Source: Takakia lepidozioides (taxonomy: Eukaryota; Streptophyta; Takakiopsida; Takakiales; Takakiaceae). Taken from it: DNA of 60,000 nucleotides. The stretch is taken from positions 41,744,042-41,804,041 of the forward strand of contig CM060734.1 of NCBI GenBank assembly GCA_030704615.1. Direction: 5' to 3'. Positions 1-12,685 of this stretch are shown in pieces; position 1 is the stretch's first letter, and each line of letters opens with the position of its first letter. The notes under the pieces are model-generated. The model was not told the origin of the DNA and did not search any database. It saw only the letters and a program-made list of their open reading frames with translations. Made by a program: the position numbers and the translations under genes.

Positions 1-141
1 TGGCAGACCATATAGGGCAGACCATATAGCAGACCCTGAAGCGGACCATAGGGCAGAATGAGATGTGGCATACCAGACCAGACATGGCAGACCTTGCAGC
101 GGACCATACAGCAGACCATAAGGCAGATTGAGATGTGGCAT
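1..141. repeat. Tandem GCAGACC-type repeats in transposase intron
   Basis: The motif (G)CAGACCATA recurs about every 10-20 bases. A longer unit ending GAGATGTGGCATACC occurs twice (about 58-73 and 127-144); the second copy contains the exon B splice donor read on the minus strand. The block lies in the intron downstream of exon B. Confidence 0.65.
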
Positions 142-143
142 AC

Positions 144-1435
144 CGGATTGCATTGATTTCTGCATCAGCGTCGTCGACGATGAAGGCATTTGGCCGCCAG
201 TTGGGCTTTTCCTGAAGGAGGGCATCATGCAATGCTAGCATCCACGGGATAAGGTCTGATGTTCGATTGCGTACTGACAAAATGTATGCAACCGGAATTC
301 CGTTCAACCATTGGTTGAACACCATTAACGTGTACAAGGGGAACTGCATGAAATGACAATTTGTAATTAGCAGACCAGTGTCGTACCGACAGGCACGGGG
401 TCTACTGCAATAGGGTGAAAACGCACATGGTGTATTGCAACTTGGTGAACACGCACAGGGTGTACTGCAACTTGGTGAACAGGCACAGGGTCTAATGTGA
501 CAGGGTGAACACGCAAAAGGGTCTGCCCTAAAATAGAGTGCAGTGGAAGGTTTGCTGGAACAGGGTGCACTGGGACATGGTCTACAACAGTTAGGTCTAT
601 CGGGATTGAGGACGAATAAGCAATGCACAACAAGAGTGGGAGACCATTGTAGTATGCTATCATGCTAGCAGAAGCCCGTGGAGAGGGTCCATGGCAGACC
701 TTGTGATGGTTAGTTCCAAATGTAGTGTCACAAGCTACGATACGCGCATGGCCCAAGTCCAACATTTTCTGCCGCTGCCAAGGAGTCCGAATCCCAATAG
801 TGAAGGTCAAATCTCCATCAAAATGTTGTAATGTGGGTGCCAATGATTCCTCCTGGTAGAAGAAGACCGAGTCCGGGTTTTGATCTTTCCACATACGCAC
901 GGATTGTGCGTCATCAGCGTGTTTTTTAAATGTCTGCCAAGCTCGTTTTTCAGCGAGATTTCGGACATCTTGCTCGAGGAGAAAGTCGTTGCGTGTCCAT
1001 GCGTCTCCCAAGCCACTGTTCTGCATGACGTGCTCCTTGTGTTCAATCATGACTTGGGCGACACTCAAGCCTCGAGACAAGCATTCCATGATCCACTTTT
1101 TGAGCTCCTCGCTAATATGTGGAGCATAAGCATATCGGCTGAACTGGAACTCAACATATCCGACATGAGAGGGTTTTCCGGACACATCCAGGTGTTGCAT
1201 GCTGTTATAATATGTGATGACCCCAATGTCTGAACCAAGATAACATTGCGAGACTTTGAAACAACAGAGACACCCACGCTTGTAAGACTCGCCGTATTGG
1301 CTTTTCTTTCGTCTTGGACCTTTGTGAGGATTACTGCTTCCAGCCCCAACGTCCGGACCTCCTCGCTTGACTTTAGGATCCGTGACAGTCAAATTGTTGG
1401 TGCGCTTGTCCTCTGGTCCATAACAACACTGATAC
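144..1435 (-). CDS. MULE/FAR1-like transposase gene, partial (runs off left edge)
   Basis: Two exons are seen. Exon A (1435 to 700) follows a possible acceptor TCCAG and ends ...HHK before gtctgcc. Exon B (343 to 144) follows catgcag and ends before gtatgcc; the join is phase 0. Exon A has a Cys-rich patch (GCLCCFKVSQC) and the first catalytic Asp in a CDTTFGTN motif. Exon B starts FPLYTLMVF and holds IVDDADAEINAIR, the second conserved Asp block of MULE-type transposases, which FAR1/FHY3 proteins also share. Known family role: DNA transposition, or transcription control in domesticated members. The long open frame continuing to 367 past exon A is intron read-through. The true N-terminus upstream of 1435 and the C-terminus left of base 1 are not seen. 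It could be a live transposon gene or a domesticated one. Confidence 0.7.
385..560. repeat. Short tandem repeat array in transposase intron
   Basis: Degenerate units of about 35 bases containing TACTGCAACTTGGTGAAC and CACGCACAGGGT repeat about five times. The array sits in the 356-bp intron between transposase exons A and B. Read through on the minus strand it gives a spurious VHPV/VHQV repeat peptide. Confidence 0.7.
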
Positions 1436-1499
1436 CTGGACAGGGTTGTATGTCATCGACATCGGAGTATGTCATCGACACCCATGGAGTTCTGCAAGC

Positions 1500-2470
1500 A
1501 TGTAAGATAGCCTAAACCCTATCTACATATCATGCATGTACATGTCCGGCAAGCACAAGCACAGGGCATGAACAAAGAGGCAGTGCGGGAATATGGTGCA
1601 AACATGACAGAGGTTAGATATGTGTTAGCTCTTGGAGCTCTTCGCGGTCCGGGCTTCGTGTTAACATGCACATTTATGTAAAATTGGGTGGAACACCCGT
1701 CTCTACTCTCCTCTCCAAGTACAAAGTCGGGCACTCTCCACCAGGGAATACAGGCCGTGCGGACCCGCACTTGAGAGCCCATCTATCCAGAGCGACTCTC
1801 GTTTTTCCAGTAAAGATCTTTGCAGGAAAATAACCCATCTTTTGGTGTTTGAAGACATTGTTGCAGTGGACGTATAAGAAAGTTTTGTTGGGCATCGACG
1901 GCCGCTGCCATATACACTGCAGTACCCCTTCGTGCACTCGAAAGCACCTGCAATACGACCTGGAAAAGTGGAAGCGAAGGACGACAGCACGCACGTTCTT
2001 GGTAGGACGGAAGCGCGTTGGCAGGAACAGACCAGAGGGAGGAAAAGATCGATGAAACAGTCTTCGCCCACAATTGGCGGCGGCTGCCATGCCCTAAATC
2101 CGGGCGGCTACGATAACAGCGCGGCATCACGGTGAGATGGGCGGCACATCATCTGGGGTGCGTCTGGGTCTGTTGTGCCGGTCTGGGGTGGTCTGCGGGC
2201 AGACCTCACAGACCGAGCTTGGGCAGACCCCAGCAAGGGCAGACCCACTGGGGATCGATGGCGGGCGGACCCAACGGCGAGGGCAGGCAGGCGGGGGCCG
2301 CGGTCTGGGGGCGGGCTGGGCGGCGTGCGGAGCTGCTGACCGCGGTGCGCGACTGCCAGGTGGGGGTGGGCGGGGCGGGGGAGGGCGACCCGCGTCTGTG
2401 CGGGCGTGCAAGAGGGGGTTGATCTGCAAGTACCGCAAGAGATTGAGGTTGTTAGGCACGGCTAACTAGT
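1500..2470. other. Region without a supported gene; GC-rich block at 2140-2430
   Basis: No domain is recognisable on either strand. Bases 2140-2430 are strongly GC-rich and contain several GCAGACC motifs (2195-2265) like those in the transposase introns, suggesting one transposon-related unit. Overlapping open frames here are low-complexity (Pro, Gly, Arg) and explained by GC content. Confidence 0.4.
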
Positions 2471-2751
2471 TGGAGAGAGGTTCGGATGCAAAACTGATTT
2501 ACCCGCCAACAAACATACCCCTCCAGCTCACGATACTTACTCGACTGGGTATATCCACACCCTAACTGGACATTCGAAACAAACTTTACTTTACTTTACC
2601 CTAATTAAAACTGGATTTTACCCCAGCCTTAAGGGGTATTGTTTTTTTGGGCCAGTAACTCAAATCCAGGTAAATGGGCTAGGGTTGGCTGATCGGCATT
2701 ATTTGGAGTCTTTCATACACCACCTTCAGTCCCTTTCTCAGTAAGTCGATC

Positions 2752-2883
2752 ATGAAGAATCTTTCTTTAGCCGGACAGATCGTAAATCTCAAAGTAACAA
2801 ATAGCACTAGTTCAGTGCTTGGAGGTACTACTGTGGTCTTGGGGGCGGCTGTCGTCTCATTGCAAGAGCTTGCCCTTGAACAT
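2752..2883 (+). CDS. Possible orphan first exon, unknown product
   Basis: An ATG opens 44 codons that stop exactly at CAT followed by a canonical gtaagt donor. The peptide is compositionally normal (begins MKNLSLAGQIV, ends SLQELALEH) and I do not recognise it. No convincing downstream exon was found before the nicastrin 3' end on the other strand, so it may be a captured or abandoned exon. Confidence 0.25.
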
Positions 2884-3445
2884 GTAAGTATACTTTTTAC
2901 AGTCTTGAGCTTGAAACCTGGTTTTTAAGGATTGGTTTATTATGCTTGAGCTATATTTTGAAATCTGGTCAAGTCTGGTTTATAGTGAAGATGAGACTAC
3001 ACCATACACTGAACTTGTCCCCTCATGCACAGATCTACAATGACTTTTGCATAGTTTCTATTTAACCAATTGAAGATCTCGTTTGAAGTGTTTGGGCCTT
3101 GATAATCAGAGCAATCAATATGAACAGATGCCATCCCGTCCAAAATTCTATCAAATGTTTAGTCTTGACCCTCCTTCCCAGCACACAACTACAAAAGCAA
3201 GTGCCCATTCCAGAGCATATGATGATGCACAGGGAACAACCCAATGCAACAAGTACAAGAGGGTTCTTTCCTTTCACTATACAACACATTTCTCTACCAC
3301 TGTTTTATCCTAACTCTGGGTCTCTTGGGTATAATTCTGTAAACATGGAGGCTTACTCTAAACTTGCTCATTCTGCCAGAAAGTATGAGAAAAAGAAAGA
3401 TAACGGATCATACAATCAGGAGGCTCACCTGTGTGCCACCACTTA

Positions 3446-6400
3446 CTACGCAATCTTAAGACGTTTCCGGAAGACAGCTTTGGTGCTGACTATTGCAAAG
3501 AATGATGCCATGGTGACACTCGCCCCTGACAACAACACCAGCTCCTCAAAGAGGGGACTTTCTTGGAGATAGATCCGCAAACCGATAGTGCTCCAGAAAC
3601 TTTCAGTCCACACAGGGTCTGCTGCGCCCATCTTATCCCCTGCCTCCAGTGGAAGTAGTTCCCACCCTGCTGCTCCATAATGCAGGCGTGGCGAGAACGC
3701 AGGCACGTACCTTGACACTCAAAGGAATGCACAGTGAGCGCCAGTGGTCAATACATTGACAAAGCAAAGTTAAACAGAAGCTATTATCAATCTCCCACCC
3801 TCTAAACTTTGTCCATATCACTTTTAAGAACTTTGTTTCAGCTTGAAAGCAAATGAGATCCTAGAATGGTATCTTCTTGCCATTTGCTTCCAGAAAGCCC
3901 AGTGAGTGCCAATAGTCAAAAGCAAAGCTAAACAATAAAGCTACAGGGACAATACAATCTCGCACCCTCTTACCCAAGGAAAATTTCATCCATATCACTT
4001 GTAATTATGTAATATGCACATATACAACACACCATTGCCAAGAATCTAGAAGGCGGCACTCTAACTATTGGTTAGTGCATCCCTTGCAGCACCAGGTACT
4101 TCCATGCACAGGTTCTACATCTCAAGAAGTGTGTTTACAGTTACAGGTTTTCTAACTTTCTAACTTGTAGGCACACACAAAATACAGATTATTGAAAACA
4201 AGTACATTAGGATAGGGTACAAATGGTGCCCTTGCAAACTACTATACCTTGTTGTAGAGACAACGCACCACCCTTTGTGGTCACTCGTAGAATTGACACA
4301 AACTTCACCTAGGTTCCTGCATGTCAGCGTGCATTCCTCGCGTTGTGCTGAATCTCTATAAGTCATCCGCAAATCCGTGCGGTCTGCCAAGAAGTTCCAT
4401 ACAAAACGCGAAGTGTCGTCTACAGTTTCTATTAGCGGAGTACTCGAAGGATTATTCAAAAATACGCCAACATAGTGGTTTGCATACACTTGTGTTGGTG
4501 TGATCAAACTCTTCACTAGATCGCATGTCATCCCTGGTTGAGTGGATAGAAGACAACCCACCATGTCCTCCACCAGAGAGGTATTTACCTGAACACCCAC
4601 ATCCAAAAGAACCAGAACAGAAGGCAAGACATCTTATGAGTGTGCTCTATACAGGCTTCCGCGACAGTAAATTCAGGCCACAAGGCTACAGCGAACGACA
4701 TGAGTAAAATTTATATTCGTTTTCACTAACAACATATGTATCCATGCGTGCATGAATCTTGCATTTCTGTAACATTTAGCTATCCTCTTTGGACCTAATA
4801 AGTTTTTCCAGGGCATTCAGAATTTCATTATTTCTTTCTTAAGGGCATGCAAGGCTCTTTACATAGACACTCTAAGGGCATCACAGGTGAGGCTATCACT
4901 GCACATTTACTCGCCATCTCTACCTTGATGGCCTGCTTCAGATGTCCTCCCAGCCGCTCAATTGGGAACACTGTAATTCCTCGAGTCAGAAGCTCTGGAC
5001 TCTAGAACTTGGAACTCAATTCTACACCTCTGCATTAAACATCAACATATGGAGCCACCATAACCTGAATTGTCTGCAGGAGAGGTACATCAACTGCTGA
5101 AACACTGTCATTTGCAAGAAGATAAAGTGATCGTGCTACTAAGGAAGCTGCAGCCACAACTGCACTGGTGTTCACATTTGCAGCATCATCGTAGTGGCTA
5201 TGGTAGAGCAAGTTATGAAACGCAGAGTCAAACTCTTCCAAGACAACTCCTGTATGCGAGATCACATGAAATGCAAGAACAAACACGTCAACCAGCGTCA
5301 CTATATAGGCTAAAAGTTGCTCTGCCCAAACTGGGCACAGGCTCTATGGCAACAAGGCTACGGCAAACAACGTCTTATGAGTACATTATGTAAGCTGAAA
5401 GTTACATAGCCTAAGAGCCTGCAGACAGCAGGATTTGGTCTTCTACCCAACAAAGGCGACCTACTTGTGAAAAGGTCCCTTTTGGACCTGTGGCCTGATT
5501 GGGGTGTAATTCTCACAGGACAGATGAACTGCTATGCATTACAGGAACTCAACAGCCTGCTTCAACAAGAGAAGAGCCTAAAGCACTACAATGAGATCTC
5601 AGTTTGACCCAGCTGATGTCAGAGGCCATGGTTGCTATCACTTCTTCACAGTGACAACCAGCACCTCAGTTGCCGACATCTACAGTGCAGGCTTCTTCAG
5701 TGTTTACATAGTGCCTGGGCCCCCCATTACTCTGGGTCAGCCATGATTTGTAGGTGCTGAGTTGGCAGGTCCTATGCAAAAACAAAAAAAGGGTAGAGAT
5801 GTGGTTTTAGTACATGGAGTAGGCATCCTGAAGCCTGTAAGGCCCACTCAGATCTGAAAGCAAGGTCAGGAAGGAAAACCAACCATCGTAGAAGAATGAA
5901 GGTAAAGCTATGACTCTTCTCACACTGACATATTTCAGAAAGCAATAATGGTGGAAACATGACCCTCCCCTGTTCTTTACCTTTTCCATCCAGTGTGCTA
6001 GTCCTTCCAAAGGCGGAATTCAGAGCATCTAACCACAGGGTGTTCTAAGCATTGGCTACAGGTGTGCTGAATAATCTAATAGACAGTGATCTTTAGCTGC
6101 TTCAGAGAAGCCAAGATGGACCTACCCAATTATCCGCACTGAGCAATAGTGTTTTCTTCTACACACAAGACTCCTCAAGGTAATCCCAAAGTAATCTGTC
6201 ATCCGTTGTCAGTGAGTGCCATCTTTACTGAAGGAATTACATGTCTGCTTGTTTAAGTATGAAGGTGATTAGAGTCATTTACACTGCTGCTACTTCTCCT
6301 TCCATGCTGGTCATAGGACAGCAATGCAAGACAACACCAGCTCAAGGTAACACTCCAATCCACGCCAAACCATCAGATATCATAAAGGGACAACCATACC

Positions 6401-8638
6401 TGCAACTGTGTCATCTCTGTGAACAAAAGACATTAGAGATGATGGGGGAATGCCCGGATTAGATTTGCTGGCCATTTGTACTTCAATATTGCTCGAGGCA
6501 TCGTTTCCTTCTCGAAGGGTAGAGGCAGATGCCTGCAAAGCATCAAGTATTTGCTGAGTGGGAGCAGCAGTTGCAGTTGCCTCTTTGTGAGCATAAAAAG
6601 TGACAGAACCGTCAAGATTTATGGCCTTACCAACCGAGCCAACCTCCAGAACTTGGTAAATGAGAGAGGCATTTAGCTCGGTCACTGAAGGTCCACCAGC
6701 TGTTAGCTCTGCAAGAAACTGACGACTCCCTATATACCCCATCGCCTCTCCCGTCAACACAAGAAATACCAACTGTTTCTTCAAGTTCTCAATGCCTTTG
6801 ATTTGCGAGAGTGCATCAACAGCAGCGAGCAATGCCAGCATTCCTGAGATCACCATCACACAGTAAGTGCGTGTCAGACACCTACTAAGAGAAATAGAGT
6901 CTGGCTGTATGAAGTGTTAAGCTTCACCCCAATTATTTTGGGTCAAAGTCAGGGTCATGGAGCTCTGATTGCCGAATCTGCAACCAGCAAGCCGTTCTCC
7001 ATTTGTACATGGAAAACATCAAAAGGGTTACCAAGAATCTCGAGTTTCCTGATGAAGATATAGTTCAATGATGCAACATACCTGAAATGGGAGAGTCAGC
7101 TCCAGGGGTTACATCACGAAAGAAAGAAGCAGAGTCCATCGAGGCCATGGCCAACACAATAGGCTTGGGTGGAGCAGGTGATGAAATGTTGATGGCTGGG
7201 AGTGCTGACCAAACACTGTATCCTCCTAGTGGTAGACAAGATAACTCTTTCAGGCAAGTTACAGATGTGGGCGTCCCTGATTTTGTTGTCTGCATAATTG
7301 ATGAAAACTCTGCCACTGTCAAAGGAGGCTTGAAATCCGCTTTCTTGTTCTTTGCTGCCATTTCTCTTACACCTGCTGTACTCTCCTGTAACCATAGTGA
7401 CAGACCATAAACATGCAGAACTGAACTCGACCATTCAGATATTGATTCCCAGCCCACCACAACTATATGCAAACATGCCAATATTAAGAGTGACCAACTT
7501 GAAATCTGAAAATTAATGGACACCTCTTGCATAGATTCCCTAAGGATTTGAAACCCCCTTCAAGTTCCACCGCTAATAATGCAAATTGCCATTGCCAAGA
7601 GCAACCGCAAGTATCTACAGAGGAGGTCTATCAAGAAGCATTTATGGAGTATAGCTAGCTTGGTTCTGAAACAGGCTCTTCAGTCAAAAACAGTTTTGAT
7701 CGTTCTTGGTAAATCATTTTGGATGTCAAAGTCCAGGCACGTATCCTAGTTCTCTTTTGCAAGATTGCCCTGGGCCATAGATAGGGTATTTCTCCAACTG
7801 GTTGACTGAATTTGCAACAAAGCCAGCCACATGCCACTAACCAAGAAAAATAAAGGGGCAGCACAAAGTAAGCCTTGCATCTAACGAAAGCACCTACTTG
7901 TGTCTCTTCTCAGGCCAGCTCAGCCATCATGCCTCCGCGGCGAAGGAAACAACCTTGCCAGTGTCGTCCAATTTACACAGAACAGGGCCTGTAGAGCAGT
8001 TCCCACAGCAGTATGTGGATTGTCTCGGGTTTGTGTAAGAAACCCATTTGTCAGGTCTCTAGAATACCAAGCGTGATATGAAAGAGTACCTGAGAGAGAA
8101 GAAATACTGGGAAGTTGAAGCGCTGCTCTAAGATGCCTCGCCCTGTCGGATTCCATTCGAAGCTCCTGTTCTCATATGGTGCAAATTCCGCTTGAGGAAA
8201 AGTCGTGTCCGCAGAGAACCCCAGTTTTTGTACTCCAGATCCTTCAGTCTTTTCTGAATCGAATTCCACGAGCAACCCCGCCACTTGTGCAGCAACGGAT
8301 GACTCTCGCTCCACTCTCTCCAAGAAAGAGGCAAGTTCTGAAGAGGGTAACACAACAGTTGTGGGAACGTGTAGTTGAACTGACTTTGCAGTCTCAAAGC
8401 GTCGTACTGGAGCTACGACGGCACGCCGACCAGGGTTGCCACATCCAACCTCCCCTGTCAAATTCAGCAGCCGCACGCACGGATACCCTTGCAAGCTTTG
8501 GTACATGGCATTTTCAAGGTCTGGAACCGATCGCAAGGGTAAGCTTTCCGCAAACGGAGACAGACAGATGCGGGCTAGCAGGACCAAGACAAATAGCCTT
8601 GAGGTCACGACTGGCGATGCCCACCAACAAGACTCCAT
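3446..8638 (-). CDS. NCT: Nicastrin, gamma-secretase subunit
   Basis: Six exons join in frame: 8638-8090, 7385-7082, 6843-6400, 5249-5065, 4588-4248, 3710-3446, giving 695 aa, close to plant nicastrins. Nicastrin is the large type I membrane glycoprotein that admits substrates to the gamma-secretase complex (presenilin, APH-1, PEN-2). Seen: an N-terminal signal peptide (hydrophobic about 13-30); the conserved aminopeptidase-like core, with SCLPLGGYSVWSALP written here as LSCLPLGGYSVWSALP, and TGEAMGYIGSR at about 315-325; DDTSRFVWNFLADRT; DPVWTESFWSTIGLR near the end; one C-terminal membrane helix at about 665-688 and a short basic tail. The start is the ATG at 8638, because the open frame upstream begins at a GTG. 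Introns carry dispersed repeat fragments, but the frame is intact. Confidence 0.93.
4626..4706 (+). repeat. LINE-tail-like fragment in nicastrin intron 4
   Basis: Contains CTTATGAGTGTGCTC and CCACAAGGCTACAGCGAACG. These match a tail segment that recurs near 5316-5392, 39660-39705 and, inverted, at 40585-40650 and 58770-58830. Confidence 0.5.
5316..5392 (+). repeat. LINE-tail-like fragment in nicastrin intron 3
   Basis: Reads CCCAAACTGGGCACAGGCTC, then AACAAGGCTACGGCAAACAA and CGTCTTATGAGTACAT. It is the best-preserved copy of a tail found at five or more places in the window. Confidence 0.55.
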
Positions 8639-9855
8639 TTTCACCTTCCGTTCGTGACCTGCTCCTCACTGTTACCGCTGCTCAGACCAGCATCCTGGAA
8701 ATGGAGAAGGAAAGGACCAAACCGACAAAAAGGGCGAATAAATCAGTAGGTTTTCTCATACTCCAATGACATTGCGGCCAGAAGCTACTAAAGTCCGACA
8801 CTCATGTGAATTGATCGCGCGCAGAGAAAAAGTGAGAAGTTCTTGGGCCTGCATCCCGAGAGACGGATGCATGCCAAACTATGTGGGAGCTGACATTGAT
8901 CCAAAGGAGTCGCATGCCTCCACTAGCCTACACTAAGCAAACCGCAAGCGCAAGTTAAGATGTAAGACAGAATTAATGAGCCGGTAGACCAAATTTCTTG
9001 TAGTCTGAATGGGGTACCCGTTCAACAAAATGCCACATCTTGGCTTCTTGTGGAACGTTGGGGACATATCCACAGGGCCCACCTCTGAAATGGGAGGGGG
9101 GGCAATAGCTGAAAGGTGAAGGCTCTTTAGTAAGGCTCGCTTTGCCCAAACTCTTCTCTCTCTTGGCTTATTTCCAATTAGCTTGTAGGATCCTCTAGTC
9201 TAAAGAGCTGGGTATGCCGCTGCAAATGAGTTATACTGGGCAGTTTGCATATGATGGATGGATATGAATTTGGGTGGGACACCGTTTTCAGAGTTTTATG
9301 AGTACCCCTTTTGGTGTGGGCACTGTGTTTGTAATATAGAACTGTTTTTTCAGTAGTTTTTTTTGTTCGGGCTCCCTTTGTACATGAAACGCATGGGCAT
9401 ACTTTGGAGGAGATGCAGGCTTCCTTTGTCATTCACTTGTGTCAAGTTCAGTTTGCAACACCCCTTTTCTTGCATTGGTCCGCTGACCTTTCACTTGCGC
9501 TTCATTTCATTCTGGAAAACATCTGGTACGTAGGTTTTTGTGAGGTGAAGTTAACTGTTCATTTGATATTGGGGGCACACCAATTTCCATCAGCCTCTCC
9601 GGCTCCACTGCAACCTTACATAGTTTTCTCCAACCTGACAGCTTCGCAAAAATAAGGCACTCTGCACACTGCTGCATGCATATCAAGTGGCCTTGAGTGC
9701 TCCCATTGCTGTTTCTATCTGTTGACAACATATCTGCCACAAAAAGAAAACATTCTCTGCTATCTGCAGAAACAACCCAGGAAATTTTTTGCAGCTCGGC
9801 TTTATGAAAATTTTCTGAGTTGGTAACTGACTGTAAGGACTAAAGAAGGAATGCT
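8639..9855. other. Intergenic, nicastrin 5' side to TBL 3' side
   Basis: No coding region is supported. It should hold the nicastrin promoter (adjacent to 8638) and the TBL 3' UTR. The small open frames here lack domain resemblance and splice-consistent partners. Confidence 0.5.
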
Positions 9856-12685
9856 TTACGATCGCAGCGATGTCTGAGCAAGAAGAGCATGGAACATGGT
9901 CACCCAGTGGTCAGGCACGCCGGGTGTGCACCAGCTGCTACAATCAACAACCGGAGTACTGCTTCTGCTTCGCTGCCCCTTCCGCCGCTTGCGCAGCAAA
10001 CGACGGTGTCCACCTCTTGTTGGTGAGGCCAAAGGCAACATGCCAGGGTGTCCATCCATACGCTCCAGACTCATTTCCGTTATATCCTGCACTTCAATAC
10101 CGGGCCACCTTTATCAGTACGCTTCAAAATGTCAATCAATCAGAGGCAAGAAACCAGTAAAAGCCACGTTGGCTTGCTCATCAGGTCTCAATGCATATCC
10201 CAACTACTGCAGATTCACAATGCAGCTCTAGGTTTTCCAAAAACTAGATGCCCCTGTAGGGAACCATGCAACAGACCATGGTCAACCAGCCTGAGAGCGG
10301 ATTGAACAGCTCCTTTTGAATCTCTACACATTGCTCGCGAGCAACAACACTGCTGGCCATGCGCGCCGGCTCCAGCACGTCATCCCCACCACACCTCTGC
10401 TGCTTACCATCCTGCATTTCCCCCCTTCTCCCACATCCTCAGTGTCCAAACGTCCAAACCCCATCCTTTGCCACTAATTCCCACTAATCCAGTTAGAACT
10501 TCAGCGAGGCAAAATGAGCAGGAAGGCTTACCAGCCAGTGCAAAGGAGAGTATGTGCGGTATAGCTTCAGTCCTTTGAATGCGGAATTCTGCAGGAGCCA
10601 ACCACACTTGTCCATTGATTCGTGCATGCCTGTTCTGACCAGCACCGGGGCACTAACCAAGGCCACAAGCAGCCTAAATGAAAAGACATTTTCTTCTTTG
10701 ACAGAGAGCCCTTCCCATGCACTGAGTGCTGGCTGACCAAGAAGTATGACCTCAATATCAGTATGAACCTCACCTCAATGAAAGATCTGACGGTCTCGAG
10801 AGAATGTCGATAAGCTACAGACCAATCCATATACACCACTTCCTGATTGCTGAAAAGTATTTTACTAACACGAGAGTTCCAGTGGCTTCCTGAACTCAGC
10901 ACCAACACATCCACTGACTGCTCTAAAGCATCCGCCCATCGCGCATCTACACCCACCTTTCACATCCATTCAAGACTCATCGTACATACATGAGTGATAC
11001 AGGGGGAGGAATGTTGTCTCCAGGTTAAGGATTACTCAAAGTGAAGAAGAAATTTAGAACATGTGTGGGAGGTCCTCTGGGTCCAAAGTGAGAGAAGACA
11101 GAGAGAAATAAAGAAACAAAGAAGTTACAAAGATGCCATATAACAACCCCAGAGGACCATGAGAGAGAAAGAGAGGGGAAATACAGTCTTCTTCAAGCCA
11201 AGGAACAACAAGGTGACATGAGAGATGGAAAGTGCATGGGTAGGCACTACTCTCACCAACACTATCAATATGCAGCAACACTTGGTCATGCTTGTATTTG
11301 ATGCCTGCCTTGTGGAATGAAGCCTCTGACTCATCCCAGGCAACTAGCCACTCTATCTGCAATTGCTTCACAACAATGCCATGCGCTTGTATGTAATACA
11401 CATGGCTGCCCTGCATTCAACGGATACCCCATCTTAAATAAATCATAAAAATCAGCAGCCTAAAGTGAGTCTAGATGTGCCTATGAAAGTTGATTAGATA
11501 ATCTGGTATCCTGCTCCTTCTCCGCCAAGGAAGAGAGTGGAGAGTTGGTGTGCCCATGTTAAAAGTTAGTCTCTTAGAACCGGCATTCGGGAGAGAGAAA
11601 GAGAGAAAAAAGAGAGGAATCCAAACATACTGAAAAAGGGTAACTACAAGAGAAGGCGGATAAACCTATATCAAAATCTTAATGCCCTGTCCTTGAGTTT
11701 GATGGGTCATGAACAAAGACCTCACCTGAAGACCATGAGATGTATAGGGCTGGACCTTCACAGGAGCAAAGGTGGCCAGAGCACATAGGAGAGCTTCAGC
11801 AAAGGTGGAGCTGACAGAGTCACCAACAATTAACACTGTCTGATTCTGCAGCTGCTGCAAGAGCTTCTTGCCGTCCAGTGGCCATGGCAGCGGGCAATCT
11901 AATGGCACCCATTGCCGCTGCAGATACTTAGTATCCAAGCCCCTGTGATCACATCTGCGCGTAGGAGAAATTAACGGACAGGAAAGACCTGTGTACAATG
12001 GCTTTTCTGCATTCTCCACCCATGCTCCAATAGTCACATCACAGGTCTCAAACGTGCTCAAGGTGTAATTCGACCACATATCTTCCTGCACTCTTTCCGT
12101 GTCACTATCTACTCCGTCACACGCTAATTCATCTCCTTCCACCTGCCCCTCTGGTGTTCCCAAAGCGAGTTCCATTCTGTCCAGATCTGCTTCCTCTTCC
12201 CTGATTTCTGTTCCTACAATCTTGCCATCCAACAGACTTGCAGGTGGGAATCCACCTTGGGTTTGTGCATGCGTGGTCCCACCCCCACGAGTCGGATGTT
12301 GAGCGAGGGTGCCAGCTCTGTGATCTGTAGAGTTGTGGCTTTGATCTTTTTCGTGCCTTAGCTCTGGTCGTCCTTCCACCCAATTAACCTTCGACTGCTC
12401 TGAAGCTTGTATCTCCTCATACTGCTGGCCCTGCTTTTGTATGGAATTTGTGGAAAACGAAGAGAACAGTGGAGAGGGTTGCAGAGGAAAACAATCTAGA
12501 AGCAAGGCAATGAGCACTAGAATCAGGCTCCCACAGCACATACCCCCTATCCGCCATCTCCAGCAATTGGCAGTTGTCATACGAAAGCATGAATCGTAAC
12601 CACCATCCCCTCCTTGCACACTGTCTCTCTGAATTGGGTGCCTGCTGGTTGAAGACCGAAGCACGAGATCAATCAACCGAACCAT
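9856..12685 (-). CDS. Trichome birefringence-like (TBL/DUF231) protein
   Basis: Six exons join in frame: 12685-11726, 11410-11257, 10946-10774, 10588-10532, 10411-10277, 10086-9856, giving 569 aa. TBL proteins are Golgi type II membrane enzymes that O-acetylate cell-wall polysaccharides. Seen: one membrane anchor at about 49-68; a long polar stalk; the PMR5N domain starting CDVTIGAWV with SCP and the W.P..C.LP pattern; GDS at 288-290; RTYSPLHW; DGHPG; and the C-terminal block DCSSWCTPGVPDHW at 541. The family DXXH motif is normally D-C-x-H; here the last position is Ser544, read directly as GAT TGT AGC AGC. The loss of the catalytic His suggests altered or no acetyltransferase activity. The least certain join is exon 5 to exon 6. 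Confidence 0.85.

Noticed and set aside
367-699. C-terminal part of the long minus frame 1392-367 with VHPV/VHQV repeats
   Set aside because: It is intron read-through of a tandem DNA repeat; a clean donor at 699-698 and an acceptor before 343 restore the MULE transposase sequence.
2127-2469. Overlapping 96-110-codon frames on both strands
   Set aside because: GC-rich low-complexity DNA keeps all frames open; no domain, and proline/glycine runs only.
3099-3572. 157-codon plus-strand frame
   Set aside because: It overlaps the last nicastrin exon antisense, and its peptide has no family resemblance.
8176-8769. 197-codon plus-strand frame
   Set aside because: Antisense shadow of nicastrin exon 1.
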